64,000 nt of DNA from Deltaproteobacteria bacterium (lineage in GTDB: Bacteria; Desulfobacterota; Syntrophorhabdia; Syntrophorhabdales; Syntrophorhabdaceae). The position numbers and the translations under genes are program-made. Below, one piece after another: positions 17,801 to 24,929 of the stretch. The notes under the pieces are model-generated. The model was not told the origin of the DNA and did not search any database. It saw only the letters and a list, made by a program, of their open reading frames with translations. Every line of letters starts with the position of its first letter. The first letter of the stretch is position 1. Location: positions 124,001 to 188,000 of the forward strand of contig JAKLET010000003.1 in the NCBI GenBank assembly GCA_022711595.1, read 5' to 3'.

Positions 17801-19340
17801 CGATCGTCTCCGATGCCGCGATATATGCCGTGTCAATGGTTTCGTAGATCACGAGAATGAGGGTGTCCATTTCGAATGTGACCGTTACCGATGGGTCATA
17901 TGCGGGATCGAAGGATCCTTTTTCATCATAGACCCTGACGCATCGGGCAAGCTCCATACCAACTAGTGTATCGCCGTTGGCCAGGATCCGCCTTGGGCCC
18001 CAGGCGTTGTGAAAGGTGATGCCTTCCTCTATGGCCTGGTCGATCTCCCAGCGGTGTGCGGGCATGGCATCCCATGTTTCCAGGGCAACGATGTGGACGT
18101 CCGCAACACCGAGACGTCTTGCCGTTATTGCGGTGTCCATAGCGACATTGCCGCCGCCGACCACGAATACCCTTTTTCCCAGGGTGACCGGTTTTCCCGT
18201 GTTGACCGCCTTCAGAAAATCAAGGGCCGTGAGCACGCCCCGGGCCTCCTCGTTTTCAAGGCCAAGCTTCCTTCTCCCGTGGGCTCCCGAGGCGATGAAC
18301 GTGGAGTCATAAGAGCCCAGGACGCTTTCGAGGGAAACGTCTTTGCCTATCCGCGTGCTGCATCGCATCTCCACTCCCATCCGTTCCGCGATGGAGAATT
18401 CCCGTTTCAGGACATCTCTGGGAAGCCTGTAGGCGGGTACTCCCGCAAAGAGCATGCCGCCCGGTTTTTCATTGGCATCAAAGACCGTTACGGAGTAACC
18501 TGCCTTGCGAAGTTCGATGGCGCAGGTTACTCCTGCAGGGCCCGCGCCGATGACGGCGACCTTTTTGTCCTTCATACTCCCCGTTACGGGCAGGGGGGGC
18601 TCACGAACTCCGGTCTCGTGATCGGCGACGAAACGTTTCAGCGCGCATATGGCAATGGGCTGATCGACCTGCCTGCCCCGCAGGCATGCGTTTTCGCACG
18701 GGTGGGCGCAGATCCTCCCGATGATACCGGGGAAGGGAAGCTTTTCCCGTATAAGGTCAAGCGCTTTAAGGAACTCTCCCTCGGCGATGAGGCCGATGTA
18801 ATCACGGGCATTGAGGTTGATGGGGCAGGTATAGATACAGGGAGACAACTGCCGGTCGATCATGTAGGTCGAAGGTATGGCCTGGGGAAAGTTTATGAAA
18901 GCGGCGCTGCGGAGCGACATCTCTTCGTTGTATACGTTGCCGACCTCCAGCGGGCAGGCCTCGCCGCACGCGCCGCAGGAGGTGCATTTTTCCGGCAGCA
19001 CCCGTCTCGGTCTTGTCCGGAGGGTTACCCTGAAACGGCCCGCCTCTCCCTCGAGGCGTACGATTTCGGAATTCATAAGGAGTTCAATGTTGGGGTTTTT
19101 GCCCACCTCGACGAGTTTGGGGGCCATGACGCACATGGAGCAATCGTTGGTGGGGAATATCTTGTCAAGCTGGGCCATGTTCCCGCCGATGTTCGGTTTG
19201 CGGTCGGCGAGATAGACCTTGAAACCCGCCTCGACGAGGTTAAGGGATGCCTCCATCCCTGCGATGCCGCCTCCGACGACGAGGACCTTTCCTGTTTTGC
19301 CAGTTCCGTTGTTCTCTGCGGATGCGCGGCCCGGTTTCAA
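14895..19340 (-). CDS. hdrA: HdrA-NfnB/GltD-HdrA fusion flavoprotein (heterodisulfide reductase A type)
   Basis: 1481 residues; ordinary HdrA is ~650. Residues ~15-165: HdrA FAD core start (VVGGGIAGMEAS, IFPTNDCSMCVMAPKL) and a ferredoxin motif CTSCGACGEACP. Residues ~165-570: an inserted GltD/NfnB-like unit with TCPINLNARDYIG, AHPCENACLRGRQVDQP, GAGPAGVTCAIEL and GGGNVAMDTA (NAD(P)H and FAD sites). Residues ~628-915: more Fe-S (CLSCRRCLGCGICGESC) and the HdrA remainder. Residues ~926-1481: a second, complete HdrA (IGVFICNCGVNIGG, VASCSTRTHEP, GGGIAGMTSA) ending in two 4Fe-4S motifs. The inferred role is flavin-based electron bifurcation with NAD(P)H. The start is TTG at 19340, six bases after the preceding stop, with a weak ribosome site. 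Confidence 0.9.
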   Translation of the reverse strand: MKPGRASAENNGTGKTGKVLVVGGGIAGMEASLNLVEAGFKVYLADRKPNIGGNMAQLDKIFPTNDCSMCVMAPKLVEVGKNPNIELLMNSEIVRLEGEAGRFRVTLRTRPRRVLPEKCTSCGACGEACPLEVGNVYNEEMSLRSAAFINFPQAIPSTYMIDRQLSPCIYTCPINLNARDYIGLIAEGEFLKALDLIREKLPFPGIIGRICAHPCENACLRGRQVDQPIAICALKRFVADHETGVREPPLPVTGSMKDKKVAVIGAGPAGVTCAIELRKAGYSVTVFDANEKPGGMLFAGVPAYRLPRDVLKREFSIAERMGVEMRCSTRIGKDVSLESVLGSYDSTFIASGAHGRRKLGLENEEARGVLTALDFLKAVNTGKPVTLGKRVFVVGGGNVAMDTAITARRLGVADVHIVALETWDAMPAHRWEIDQAIEEGITFHNAWGPRRILANGDTLVGMELARCVRVYDEKGSFDPAYDPSVTVTFEMDTLILVIYETIDTAYIAASETIERHDDGRIKVDPVSLETTQRGVFAGGNAVTGPRSAIDAIAQGKRAADSIIRYLEGYDLLEGRLAEDDKILDEVPFPVPQRTRVNIPRVPAGERTGFVETVRTLDEKSAVTEARRCLSCRRCLGCGICGESCKPEAVEYTQGPAEQVLEVGSIIIASGFDEFDAANMKELGYHSCANVLTSVDYERVLSATGPTGAVVMRPSDGKIPKKIAFIQCVGSRNTKNPYCSSICCMFAMEEAIISREHHRDIESTVFYMDTRTFGKGYDEHYEHAKKEYGIRYIRSSISKIYEHPQTKDLDLTYTDDEGTVTTETFDLVVLAVGLRPSKQLGGLAGIIGVKLNDHGFIDTGPLSPLVTSREGIYVCGGSESPKDISETVVDGSAAACEATLELTDKRWHDIKIHTLPDELNVAGQAPRIGVFICNCGVNIGGIVNVPEVKNYAQGLPNVVFADEYLFTCSQDTQEKIKKIIYEKGLNRVIVASCSTRTHEPIFRSLIRDAGLNKYLFEMANIRDQCSWVHMHERSDATEKAKDLVKMAVANAHHIEPLTESMLPVEKSALVAGGGIAGMTSALRLADQGFIVYLVEKEPRLGGNLVNIFHTIEGIDIQGFLSDTIEKVRRHRRIHVHTDTEIIGSEGFKGNFITEIMAAGRTEPMEIKHAITILATGASEYKPVGHYLYGEDKRVMTQLELEKALHDKTLPPVDQCTMIQCVGSRVEERQYCSRTCCITALKNAISLKKLWPRTEITVIFRDMMTYGFYEKYYTLARTMGIRFIRFKPENPPVIERSADGLLVRCEDRTLGETIEYKAGMVILASATVPNDTGVLAGIFKVPRTREGFFLEAHMKLKPIDFATDGLYLAGACHSPRNIRESIVQAEGAAARALTILAKDSIMVGGIVAAVDAEKCAACLTCVRICPFGVPVISDEGKAVIDTSKCKGCGSCAAECPAKAIDIMHYRDRQIIAKTRAAVRTVKR

Positions 19341-19346
19341 GGTGTC

Positions 19347-19730
19347 TTATTTTCTCCTGTAAAGCGCGTTGCGCTCTTCGTATTCCGCGATCTCCACAAG
19401 GTCCCGGCGCAGGAGTTCTTTCATGTGATCGAAGACGATGTCCGCCGGCAGCCCCAATTCCCGGGCAAGCACCGGAACGGACATCGCGCGGCGCCCGATA
19501 CTTTCGAGTATCCTGGCCCGCTCTACGGCCCTTTTTAGCAGCGGATCGAAAACAAGGGAGAACTGCCTTTGGGTGAAGCGTTCATGGTACACATTTTCTT
19601 TCATAAGGGACCCTTTCTTTTCCAGGAGCTTTTCGAGCTTCTGTGCGCCCTCAGGGTCCAGGGACCTCACATATGCGAGCATCTCATCGGGACTGTCCCC
19701 TGTTGTTTTGTCCTTTACCCGGGCGCTCAT
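19347..19730 (-). CDS. Small winged-helix-like protein inside the hdr cluster
   Basis: 127 residues, overlapping hdrB by 4 bp (ATGA) and ending 6 bp before hdrA, so clearly co-translated with them. Residues ~60-125 look like a winged helix (AVERARILESIGRRAMSVPVLARELGLPADIVFDHMKELLRRDLVEI). The N-terminus is charged and helical. There are no cysteines, so it is not an electron carrier. It may be a regulator or an assembly/structural subunit of the Hdr complex. I do not recognise a named family. Confidence 0.75.
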   Translation of the reverse strand: MSARVKDKTTGDSPDEMLAYVRSLDPEGAQKLEKLLEKKGSLMKENVYHERFTQRQFSLVFDPLLKRAVERARILESIGRRAMSVPVLARELGLPADIVFDHMKELLRRDLVEIAEYEERNALYRRK

Positions 19731-20599
19731 GCTACATCATCCCCCGGTGTTCCGATGGACTTGAGAATGTCGTCGACGGGTATGAGGTGTCTTTTGCCCC
19801 ACTCGATGGCGCCAAAAAGGGCAAGCTCGAAGATCTCCGTCAGGAAAAAGACCGGGAGCTTTGCGGAATCCTTTTTGAGGTGGGGCGTAAGGTCAAGATT
19901 GAGCTGGCACAGCGGGCAGGTGGTGACGACCGCATTGGCGCCGGCCGCGGCCGCCATGTCCATGATGTGCCCGGAGAGGGAGGCGGTCATTTTTTTGTTT
20001 GTAATGGTTGCTCCCGCGCCGCAGCACTCTGTTTTATGCTGCCAGGCAACGGGGTCTGCGCCGAGACATCGCAGGATAATGTCCATGCCGACGGGATCTT
20101 CAATGTCATCGGAAGGAGGAGCGCCCGTGGTGCGGGTCAGGACGCACCCGTAATACGCTGCGGCCCTGACCGTCCCGAGGTCGTACACGGCGGAATCAGA
20201 AATACGCTCGGTTCCGATATATTCCAGGAAGACCTCGATAACGTTCCTTACTTCCAAGGAACCGGTGCATACAAGGGGCGAGATGGCCCTGTTGACCATT
20301 TCCCTCGTTTCCCTGTCCTGCTGTATCCTTGATGCGGCCACCTTTGTCCGCGCATAACACGCGGAACAGGGAGCCACAAGATGGAGGCCTTCACGCTCCG
20401 CGATGGCGATATTTCTTGCTCCCAGGACATCAGTTATCTTATCGTTTATCGTGGGGGCGGCCGATGCCCCGCAGCACGACCAGTCATCGAGCTCTTTCAG
20501 TTCGATGCCGTAAAAGGACAGTATCTTTCTGAGTGAATGTTCATAGAAACTGCTCGATGTCTTCAGGGAACATCCGGGATAATATGAGAGCGTGGTCAT
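19727..20599 (-). CDS. hdrB: Heterodisulfide reductase subunit B-type protein
   Basis: 290 residues with two CCG domains: YPGCSLKTSS with WSCCGASAA, then YYGCVLTRTTGAP with TECCGAGATI and TCPLCQLNLD. In methanogenic HdrB these ligate two non-cubane [4Fe-4S] clusters that reduce a disulfide. In MetFV-linked complexes the natural HdrB partner is unclear. It overlaps hdrC upstream and the small winged-helix gene downstream by 4 bp each. Confidence 0.93.
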   Translation of the reverse strand: MTTLSYYPGCSLKTSSSFYEHSLRKILSFYGIELKELDDWSCCGASAAPTINDKITDVLGARNIAIAEREGLHLVAPCSACYARTKVAASRIQQDRETREMVNRAISPLVCTGSLEVRNVIEVFLEYIGTERISDSAVYDLGTVRAAAYYGCVLTRTTGAPPSDDIEDPVGMDIILRCLGADPVAWQHKTECCGAGATITNKKMTASLSGHIMDMAAAAGANAVVTTCPLCQLNLDLTPHLKKDSAKLPVFFLTEIFELALFGAIEWGKRHLIPVDDILKSIGTPGDDVA

Positions 20600-21132
20600 A
20601 TTTTTACCTTTCCAGCCATTTCTCTCATCACCTTTCCCAGTTTTTTCCTGTCCCTGATGTTGTGGGGGGTAAGGCCAATCCTCCCTTTTCTCATCATGGC
20701 AAGGCCCATGTCGGCGTCCCCGAAGAACTCCTTTTTGTGAAGCCGGTAGCGCATCACCGCCTCCATTTCATAAAGACGGCCATGCTTGGAAATGTTTTCG
20801 ATGAAGATCTCGTCGAAGAGCCGTGTGTCCATTGCAGTGGCCAGATGTGCTTCAACAGAGAGGACCCGCAGCGTTTCAAAGACGCGGGCGACATCGATGC
20901 CGTTGGGACAGCGGACGCTGCAGGTTGCGCAATTAAGGCATGTCCAGATCGTTCCCGACGACAGGGCCTTTTCCCGCTCACCGTCGATGATGTAACGGAT
21001 GAGCCTGTGGGGGACAATATCCATGTCCTGCGCGACGGGGCACCCGTTGGTGCACCGGCAGCACTGGTAACAGGAGGATATCCCTGCTTTCGATACCGTC
21101 TCTATCTCGTTGAGGAAGGAAAATTGAGGCAT
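20596..21132 (-). CDS. hdrC: Heterodisulfide reductase subunit C-type ferredoxin protein
   Basis: 178 residues. Two [4Fe-4S] motifs, CYQCCRCTNGCP and CLNCATCSVRCP, sit in a helical HdrC scaffold (PHRLIRYIIDGE, GIDVARVFETLR). It passes electrons between HdrA and HdrB. First gene of the seven-gene minus-strand cluster. The ribosome site is weak. TTGACA at 21168-21173 on the minus strand is the best -35 candidate in the 95-bp divergent gap. Confidence 0.93.
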   Translation of the reverse strand: MPQFSFLNEIETVSKAGISSCYQCCRCTNGCPVAQDMDIVPHRLIRYIIDGEREKALSSGTIWTCLNCATCSVRCPNGIDVARVFETLRVLSVEAHLATAMDTRLFDEIFIENISKHGRLYEMEAVMRYRLHKKEFFGDADMGLAMMRKGRIGLTPHNIRDRKKLGKVMREMAGKVKI

Positions 21133-21144
21133 CTTTCAACTTTA

Positions 21145-21173
21145 ATTTTTAAATTTTATTCTTCTTATGTCAA
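21145..21173 (-). promoter_or_regulatory. Candidate promoter of the hdr-mvhD-met cluster
   Basis: On the minus strand, TTGACA (21173-21168) is followed 16-17 bp later by an A/T-only -10 region (TAAAAA or AAAAAT). The -35 is perfect, the -10 poor. It would also overlap regulation of the divergent AmmB gene. Confidence 0.35.
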
Positions 21174-21227
21174 ATGGATTTTCCCGCGGTCTTCCATCTT
21201 TCTTTTTGTTATGGTATATCATTTGCC

Positions 21228-22424
21228 ATGGAAAAACCAAAACTGCGTTTTATCGAAGCGGTCCCTTTTGTCCAGGATGAACAGGAGCTCATACTTCTTC
21301 GTGATGCCGAGGGTGTTGTGGAACAGGCCCTTGCCGTGACGAGAGAGGTGGCGTTCATGATATCGCTCATGGACGGCAGCCGTACGCTGCGCGAGATCCA
21401 GGCGGATTTCATGCGCGCCACGGGTGAAATGGTCTACATGGAGCGTATTGAAGAGCTCGTCCGCCTGATGGATGAGAACCTCATGTTTCAGGGTGACCGC
21501 TATTATTCATACATGAAAGGCCTCCGTGATGAGTACGACCGAAGGCCGGCGAGAGAGGCCCACCTTGCGGGCAAGAGCTATTCGTCGAATCCCATAGAGC
21601 TCCTTGCCTTTCTCGAAGATATGTTCGAGAGCGCAAAAGACGGTATTGTGCCTTCGGGAGAGATAACAGGTATCCTGGCGCCCCATATCGACTATCAGAG
21701 AGGTGCGGGTGTATACAGACAGGTCTACCGGTATCTCAAGCATGCCGGCAAGCCGCTTATTGTCATTTTCGGAACATGCCACCGCCCCACTGACCGGTTG
21801 TGGAGCATATCGCTGAAGGATTTTGAAACGCCGCTGGAGACCATTCCCTGCGGTCAGGGATTGCGTGATCTTGTCAGGCAGAACAGCGTGCTCAACCGGT
21901 ACATCGACGAGTGGCCGCACCGCACGGAACATTCCATTGAGCTGCAATTGCCGCTCATTCAGTTCATGGTGCAGGAGGATTTCGAGATCCTGCCCATACT
22001 GACGGGTTCCATGCACGAATTTATCGAAGGCGGCAGGGATACTGACGACGAAGAGGTGGGGCTGCTCATCGGGGGCTTGAAAGATGTCCTTGGAAGTTAT
22101 GGAAGGCCCTGTTGTATTCTTGCCGGGGCCGACCTTGCCCATATCGGGGACCAGTTCGGCGACAGCTATCCCCTTGACCGCGTAGCGCTCCAGGGATCAA
22201 GGGAAAAGGACGAACAGATCCTGTCTCATATAAGGAACGTCGACGGGGAGGGTTTTTTCAGGGTCATAGAGGCAGAGAAGGACAGCAGGAGGATCTGCGG
22301 CCTGACGCCCATATATTTTCAGCTCAAGCTCCTCGAGGGGTGCAGGGCCGATATCGTCGGCTATGATCAATGGACGGACGGCAGGTCTTCAGTGAGCTTT
22401 GCAGGCGGTGTTTTTTACCGGTAA
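21228..22424 (+). CDS. amrB: AmmeMemoRadiSam system protein B (Memo-like) with N-terminal extension
   Basis: 398 residues from the ATG at 21228. Residues ~130-398 are a Memo-fold domain: ILAPHIDYQRGAGVYRQVY, FGTCHRP, HRTEHSIELQLPL, AGADLAHIGDQFGD and CGLTPIYFQLKLL. Its His/Asp/Cys pattern resembles extradiol dioxygenases. The N-terminal ~125 residues (LREIQADFMRATGEM, EELVRLMDENLMF) look like a small helical, PqqD-like domain. Memo proteins usually occur with an AMMECR1 protein and a radical-SAM enzyme, neither of which is in this window. No clear ribosome site precedes the ATG. The biochemical role is not established. Confidence 0.82.
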   Translation: MEKPKLRFIEAVPFVQDEQELILLRDAEGVVEQALAVTREVAFMISLMDGSRTLREIQADFMRATGEMVYMERIEELVRLMDENLMFQGDRYYSYMKGLRDEYDRRPAREAHLAGKSYSSNPIELLAFLEDMFESAKDGIVPSGEITGILAPHIDYQRGAGVYRQVYRYLKHAGKPLIVIFGTCHRPTDRLWSISLKDFETPLETIPCGQGLRDLVRQNSVLNRYIDEWPHRTEHSIELQLPLIQFMVQEDFEILPILTGSMHEFIEGGRDTDDEEVGLLIGGLKDVLGSYGRPCCILAGADLAHIGDQFGDSYPLDRVALQGSREKDEQILSHIRNVDGEGFFRVIEAEKDSRRICGLTPIYFQLKLLEGCRADIVGYDQWTDGRSSVSFAGGVFYR

Positions 22425-22460
22425 GAGGGAAAAGGATATACGTATACGGGGGTAAGTGCC

Positions 22461-22910
22461 GTGGAAAAGAGTAATGGTGAAGCCGCGCTTGATTCGATAA
22501 AAAGACCTGCGCAGACAGCTTTTGTGCCTGAACTGGCCGGTTTTGTCCGCGCCATGGCCAGGGAGTGCGGATACAGCGACAACACTATAAAAGAACTCGG
22601 CCTTGCCACGGAAGAGGCGGCCGGCAACATCATACGTTTTGCATGCAGCGAAGAGGAAGGAGAGATTGAAATATCTTGTAGTGTCCACGACAACGGGGCG
22701 CTCTATATCACGATCACCGATACCGGTGTGCCTTTCAACATGCTGCTGGCCGGCACGTTCCCCGAGACGGATGATTTTTTCGTGCCCGGGGAGAAACCAT
22801 CTACAAAGGTCATGAAAAGGGCTGCGCGGAACATCGAGTACAAGCGCAACTCTGACAGGAATATCCTCATTTTCACCGTTTCCCACGACCCGGGAGGGAT
22901 AAGAAGGTAG
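22461..22910 (+). CDS. RsbW-like anti-sigma factor / histidine-kinase-type ATPase
   Basis: 149 residues starting with GTG (GGGGGT seven bases upstream). GHKL ATPase motifs of the small RsbW/SpoIIAB type: ELGLATEEAAGNIIRFA (N box) and ITDTGVPFN (G1). The expected last motif is degenerate, around STKVMKRAARNIEYKR. Such proteins phosphorylate an antagonist and bind a sigma factor. No partner STAS or sigma gene is adjacent. It follows the Memo gene by 36 bp. A family A repeat begins directly after it. Confidence 0.8.
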   Translation: MEKSNGEAALDSIKRPAQTAFVPELAGFVRAMARECGYSDNTIKELGLATEEAAGNIIRFACSEEEGEIEISCSVHDNGALYITITDTGVPFNMLLAGTFPETDDFFVPGEKPSTKVMKRAARNIEYKRNSDRNILIFTVSHDPGGIRR

Positions 22911-22913
22911 AGA

Positions 22914-22981
22914 AGAAAGGTCATGGGTCATGGGAAAGACCAGAGAAACCCCATCACCTAAGACCTATGACCGATTACCCG
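22914..22981. repeat. Intergenic palindromic repeat, family A
   Basis: AGGTCATGGGTCATGGG at 22919-22935 faces CCATCACCTAAGACCTATGA at 22950-22969, continuing to 22981. It lies between convergent genes; the lipoprotein TAA directly abuts ACGGGTAAT on the minus strand. Confidence 0.75.
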
Positions 22982-23491
22982 TTATTTTGATGTTATGGTC
23001 ACCGTGGTGCCCGGGGCGGCATTGACCTTCTGGTTATCCCACTTGAGTATCCCATCATCCGAGAAATAGGTCACCAGCTGATGTCCCGGGAGAACGGCTA
23101 CCTTTATCTGGAGAAACTTCCCGTCATCTGACAGGAGCATGAACGTATGTTCGCCCGGTTGTATCTGCAGGGAATCCAGCGATCCCGTATAGGCATCTTC
23201 TTCGGGGATATCGCGGTGCCCCGGTGGCAGAGTGACATTGTAAATGCCGTCTATGTAGAGTTTGCCGTCTTTTTTGATGAGGGTCTGTATGAATTTTCCG
23301 GCAGGTTTTCCATCAATGGACACAGATGCGTCAGAGAACAGTTCCCCCTCGACGTTGAAGATGATTTTGGCTGGATCGGGCTTTTTGCATCCCGGGATAA
23401 ACAAGAGAGGCGTCATAATAGCAAAACACAGCAGGAGTGTTGCGTATTTTTTTCCCAATGAGCGTGAACGAATGGAAGACACGGATATCAT
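22982..23491 (-). CDS. Putative lipoprotein of unknown function
   Basis: 169 residues from the ATG at 23491; a longer frame to 23623 adds a non-signal-like leader. The N-terminus has basic residues, a hydrophobic stretch and FIPGC-KK, a plausible though imperfect lipobox. The mature part reads as beta-rich: VEGELFSDASVSIDGKPAGKF, IQPGEHTFMLLSDDGKFLQIKVAVLPGHQ and NAAPGTTVTITSK. This resembles PEGA-like periplasmic domains that carry 'GxHxxxxxxxG' hairpins. It probably faces the periplasm. Confidence 0.65.
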   Translation of the reverse strand: MISVSSIRSRSLGKKYATLLLCFAIMTPLLFIPGCKKPDPAKIIFNVEGELFSDASVSIDGKPAGKFIQTLIKKDGKLYIDGIYNVTLPPGHRDIPEEDAYTGSLDSLQIQPGEHTFMLLSDDGKFLQIKVAVLPGHQLVTYFSDDGILKWDNQKVNAAPGTTVTITSK

Positions 23492-23904
23492 AAAAGGCTC
23501 TTTTCGTTGGCCGTTAACTGATAATGTTCTTGCTTTGTTCCAGTATATTCCATTTCTGCCGCGGCGTACAATGAAAAAACAGGGACAGGTGAAAAGGTTA
23601 ATAAAGAAAAGCCTCGGGTTCAAAACACAGGATTCTGTCCATGAAATGAACTAAGAATGAATTAAATAGAACACATGTGTCGATAAAATAGTATTACCGG
23701 AGAATAATTTAATGATTTCCTTTGATGCCAATGGAGATAGCGCCGAGGCTTGAATAAATCTATTAAAATAATAGATATGAATATAATAATAAGTATATGT
23801 TCTATATAAATAATGTTATTGGTATTTAATACAACGAATACAATAACCTCTTATCAAATATCAGTCCTTTTGATCGTTGGGGTTTGAATACTGTAAGTTG
23901 TTGT
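23492..23904. other. 413-bp intergenic region with an AT-rich core
   Basis: About 23640-23870 is strikingly AT-rich (runs such as AATAATTTAATGATTT and AATATAATAATAAGTATAT) against a GC-rich background. No open frame, tRNA or strong hairpin is seen. It probably holds the promoter of the downstream minus-strand lipoprotein and may be a protein-binding or foreign segment. Confidence 0.5.
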
Positions 23905-24324
23905 TCATTCTCCCATCATTTGTATGATCACCAGCCGCTTGCGGGGGCGGTTGTCGAACTCTGCAAGGACTACCTGTTGCCATGTCCCGAGAAGAGGCCG
24001 GCCGGATTCGAAAGGGACGGTGAAGGACTGTCCCGTCAAGGCGGCACGAAGGTGGCTGAAACCGTTGGCATCTCCCCAGGTCTCATCGTGGTGGTAGCTT
24101 CGATCCGATGGGACCATCCTTTCGTGGAATTCCTTCACATCACTTATCAGGCCTGGTTCGTATTCGAAGGTGGTTATACCTGCCGTTGAGCCCTGAACGA
24201 ATACCAGTATGCTGCCGGTCGCGAGGTTCGAATTTGATAAGGCGCGAATGATATCCCCGGTGATGTCGATAAGGTCTCCGCTCCCCTTTGTTGAGAACTC
24301 CCTGTGTTCATTGACAATCTTCAT
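23905..24324 (-). CDS. yjbQ: YjbQ family protein (UPF0047)
   Basis: 139 residues, full-length single-domain protein. The family signature is clear: GSILVFVQGSTAGITTFEYEPGL, WGDANGFSHLRAALTGQS and GTWQQVVLAEFDNRPRKRLV. YjbQ homologues have weak thiamine-phosphate synthase activity in vitro, and the physiological role is uncertain. AAAGGTGAAG precedes the ATG. The nitroreductase gene ends 15 bp upstream on the same strand. Confidence 0.9.
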   Translation of the reverse strand: MKIVNEHREFSTKGSGDLIDITGDIIRALSNSNLATGSILVFVQGSTAGITTFEYEPGLISDVKEFHERMVPSDRSYHHDETWGDANGFSHLRAALTGQSFTVPFESGRPLLGTWQQVVLAEFDNRPRKRLVIIQMMGE

Positions 24325-24339
24325 TCTTCACCTTTCCTG

Positions 24340-24840
24340 TCATTGTTCCAGAAGAAGCTCCGGGAGGGGCTTGCGCTGCCCGTCCTCGATGTTTCCTGCC
24401 GGATAGCCCATGGCTATGACCGCCATGATCTCGAGGCTGTCGGCGAGCTTGAGATAGCGGGCCACCTCCTCTTTCCTGTTAATGATCTCTCCGAGCCAGC
24501 AGGTTCCAAGGCCCAACGAGCAGGCGCACAGGAGGATGTTCTGTATTGCGGCGCCGACGGCCATGACGTCCTTGTCCCGATTATAACTCGAATCGTGATC
24601 AAGACATGCAATTATCGACACCGGTGCGCCAAGAATGATACCGGAATATTTCGTGAATCCTGCCAGCCCTTCTTTCGTTTCAGTGTCCCGGACAACAAGG
24701 AATCTCCAGGGCTGGTTATTGAGCCCCGACGGCGCCCATCGGGCAGCTTCAAGGGTCTTCATTATGGTTCTCTCATCGGGAGGTTTTTCACTGAATTCCC
24801 TGACGGAACGCCGTTTTCTTATTGTTTCTATCATGTCCAT
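24340..24840 (-). CDS. Nitroreductase family FMN protein
   Basis: 166 residues. FMN-binding signatures are RRSVREFSEKPP at the start, AARWAPSGLNNQPWRFLVV, and GLGTCWLGEI with MGYPAGN near the end. Such flavoproteins reduce nitro compounds, quinones or specific cofactors with NAD(P)H. The substrate is not predictable. GGGGGAGG stands seven bases before the ATG. The upstream gap is filled by the perfect B-type hairpin. Confidence 0.87.
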   Translation of the reverse strand: MDMIETIRKRRSVREFSEKPPDERTIMKTLEAARWAPSGLNNQPWRFLVVRDTETKEGLAGFTKYSGIILGAPVSIIACLDHDSSYNRDKDVMAVGAAIQNILLCACSLGLGTCWLGEIINRKEEVARYLKLADSLEIMAVIAMGYPAGNIEDGQRKPLPELLLEQ

Positions 24841-24855
24841 ACTTTTACCTCCCCC

Positions 24856-24929
24856 AAAGAAGGTTTCAACCGCTTGAACCGTTTCAGCCGATCAGGCGTT
24901 CAAGCATTCAAGCGGTTGAAACCTTCTTT
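24856..24929. repeat. Perfect 23-bp palindrome of family B
   Basis: 24856-24878 (AAAGAAGGTTTCAACCGC...) and 24907-24929 are exact inverted copies of 23 bp around a 28-base loop that itself holds CGCTTGAACC/GGCGTTCAAGC. The right arm encodes the end of the alpha/beta hydrolase on the minus strand (Val-Ser-Thr-Ala-stop). Confidence 0.85.

Noticed and set aside
18009-19538. 509-codon plus-strand open frame opposite hdrA
   Set aside because: The opposite strand encodes a clear HdrA fusion; the antisense product has no motifs and a shadow composition.
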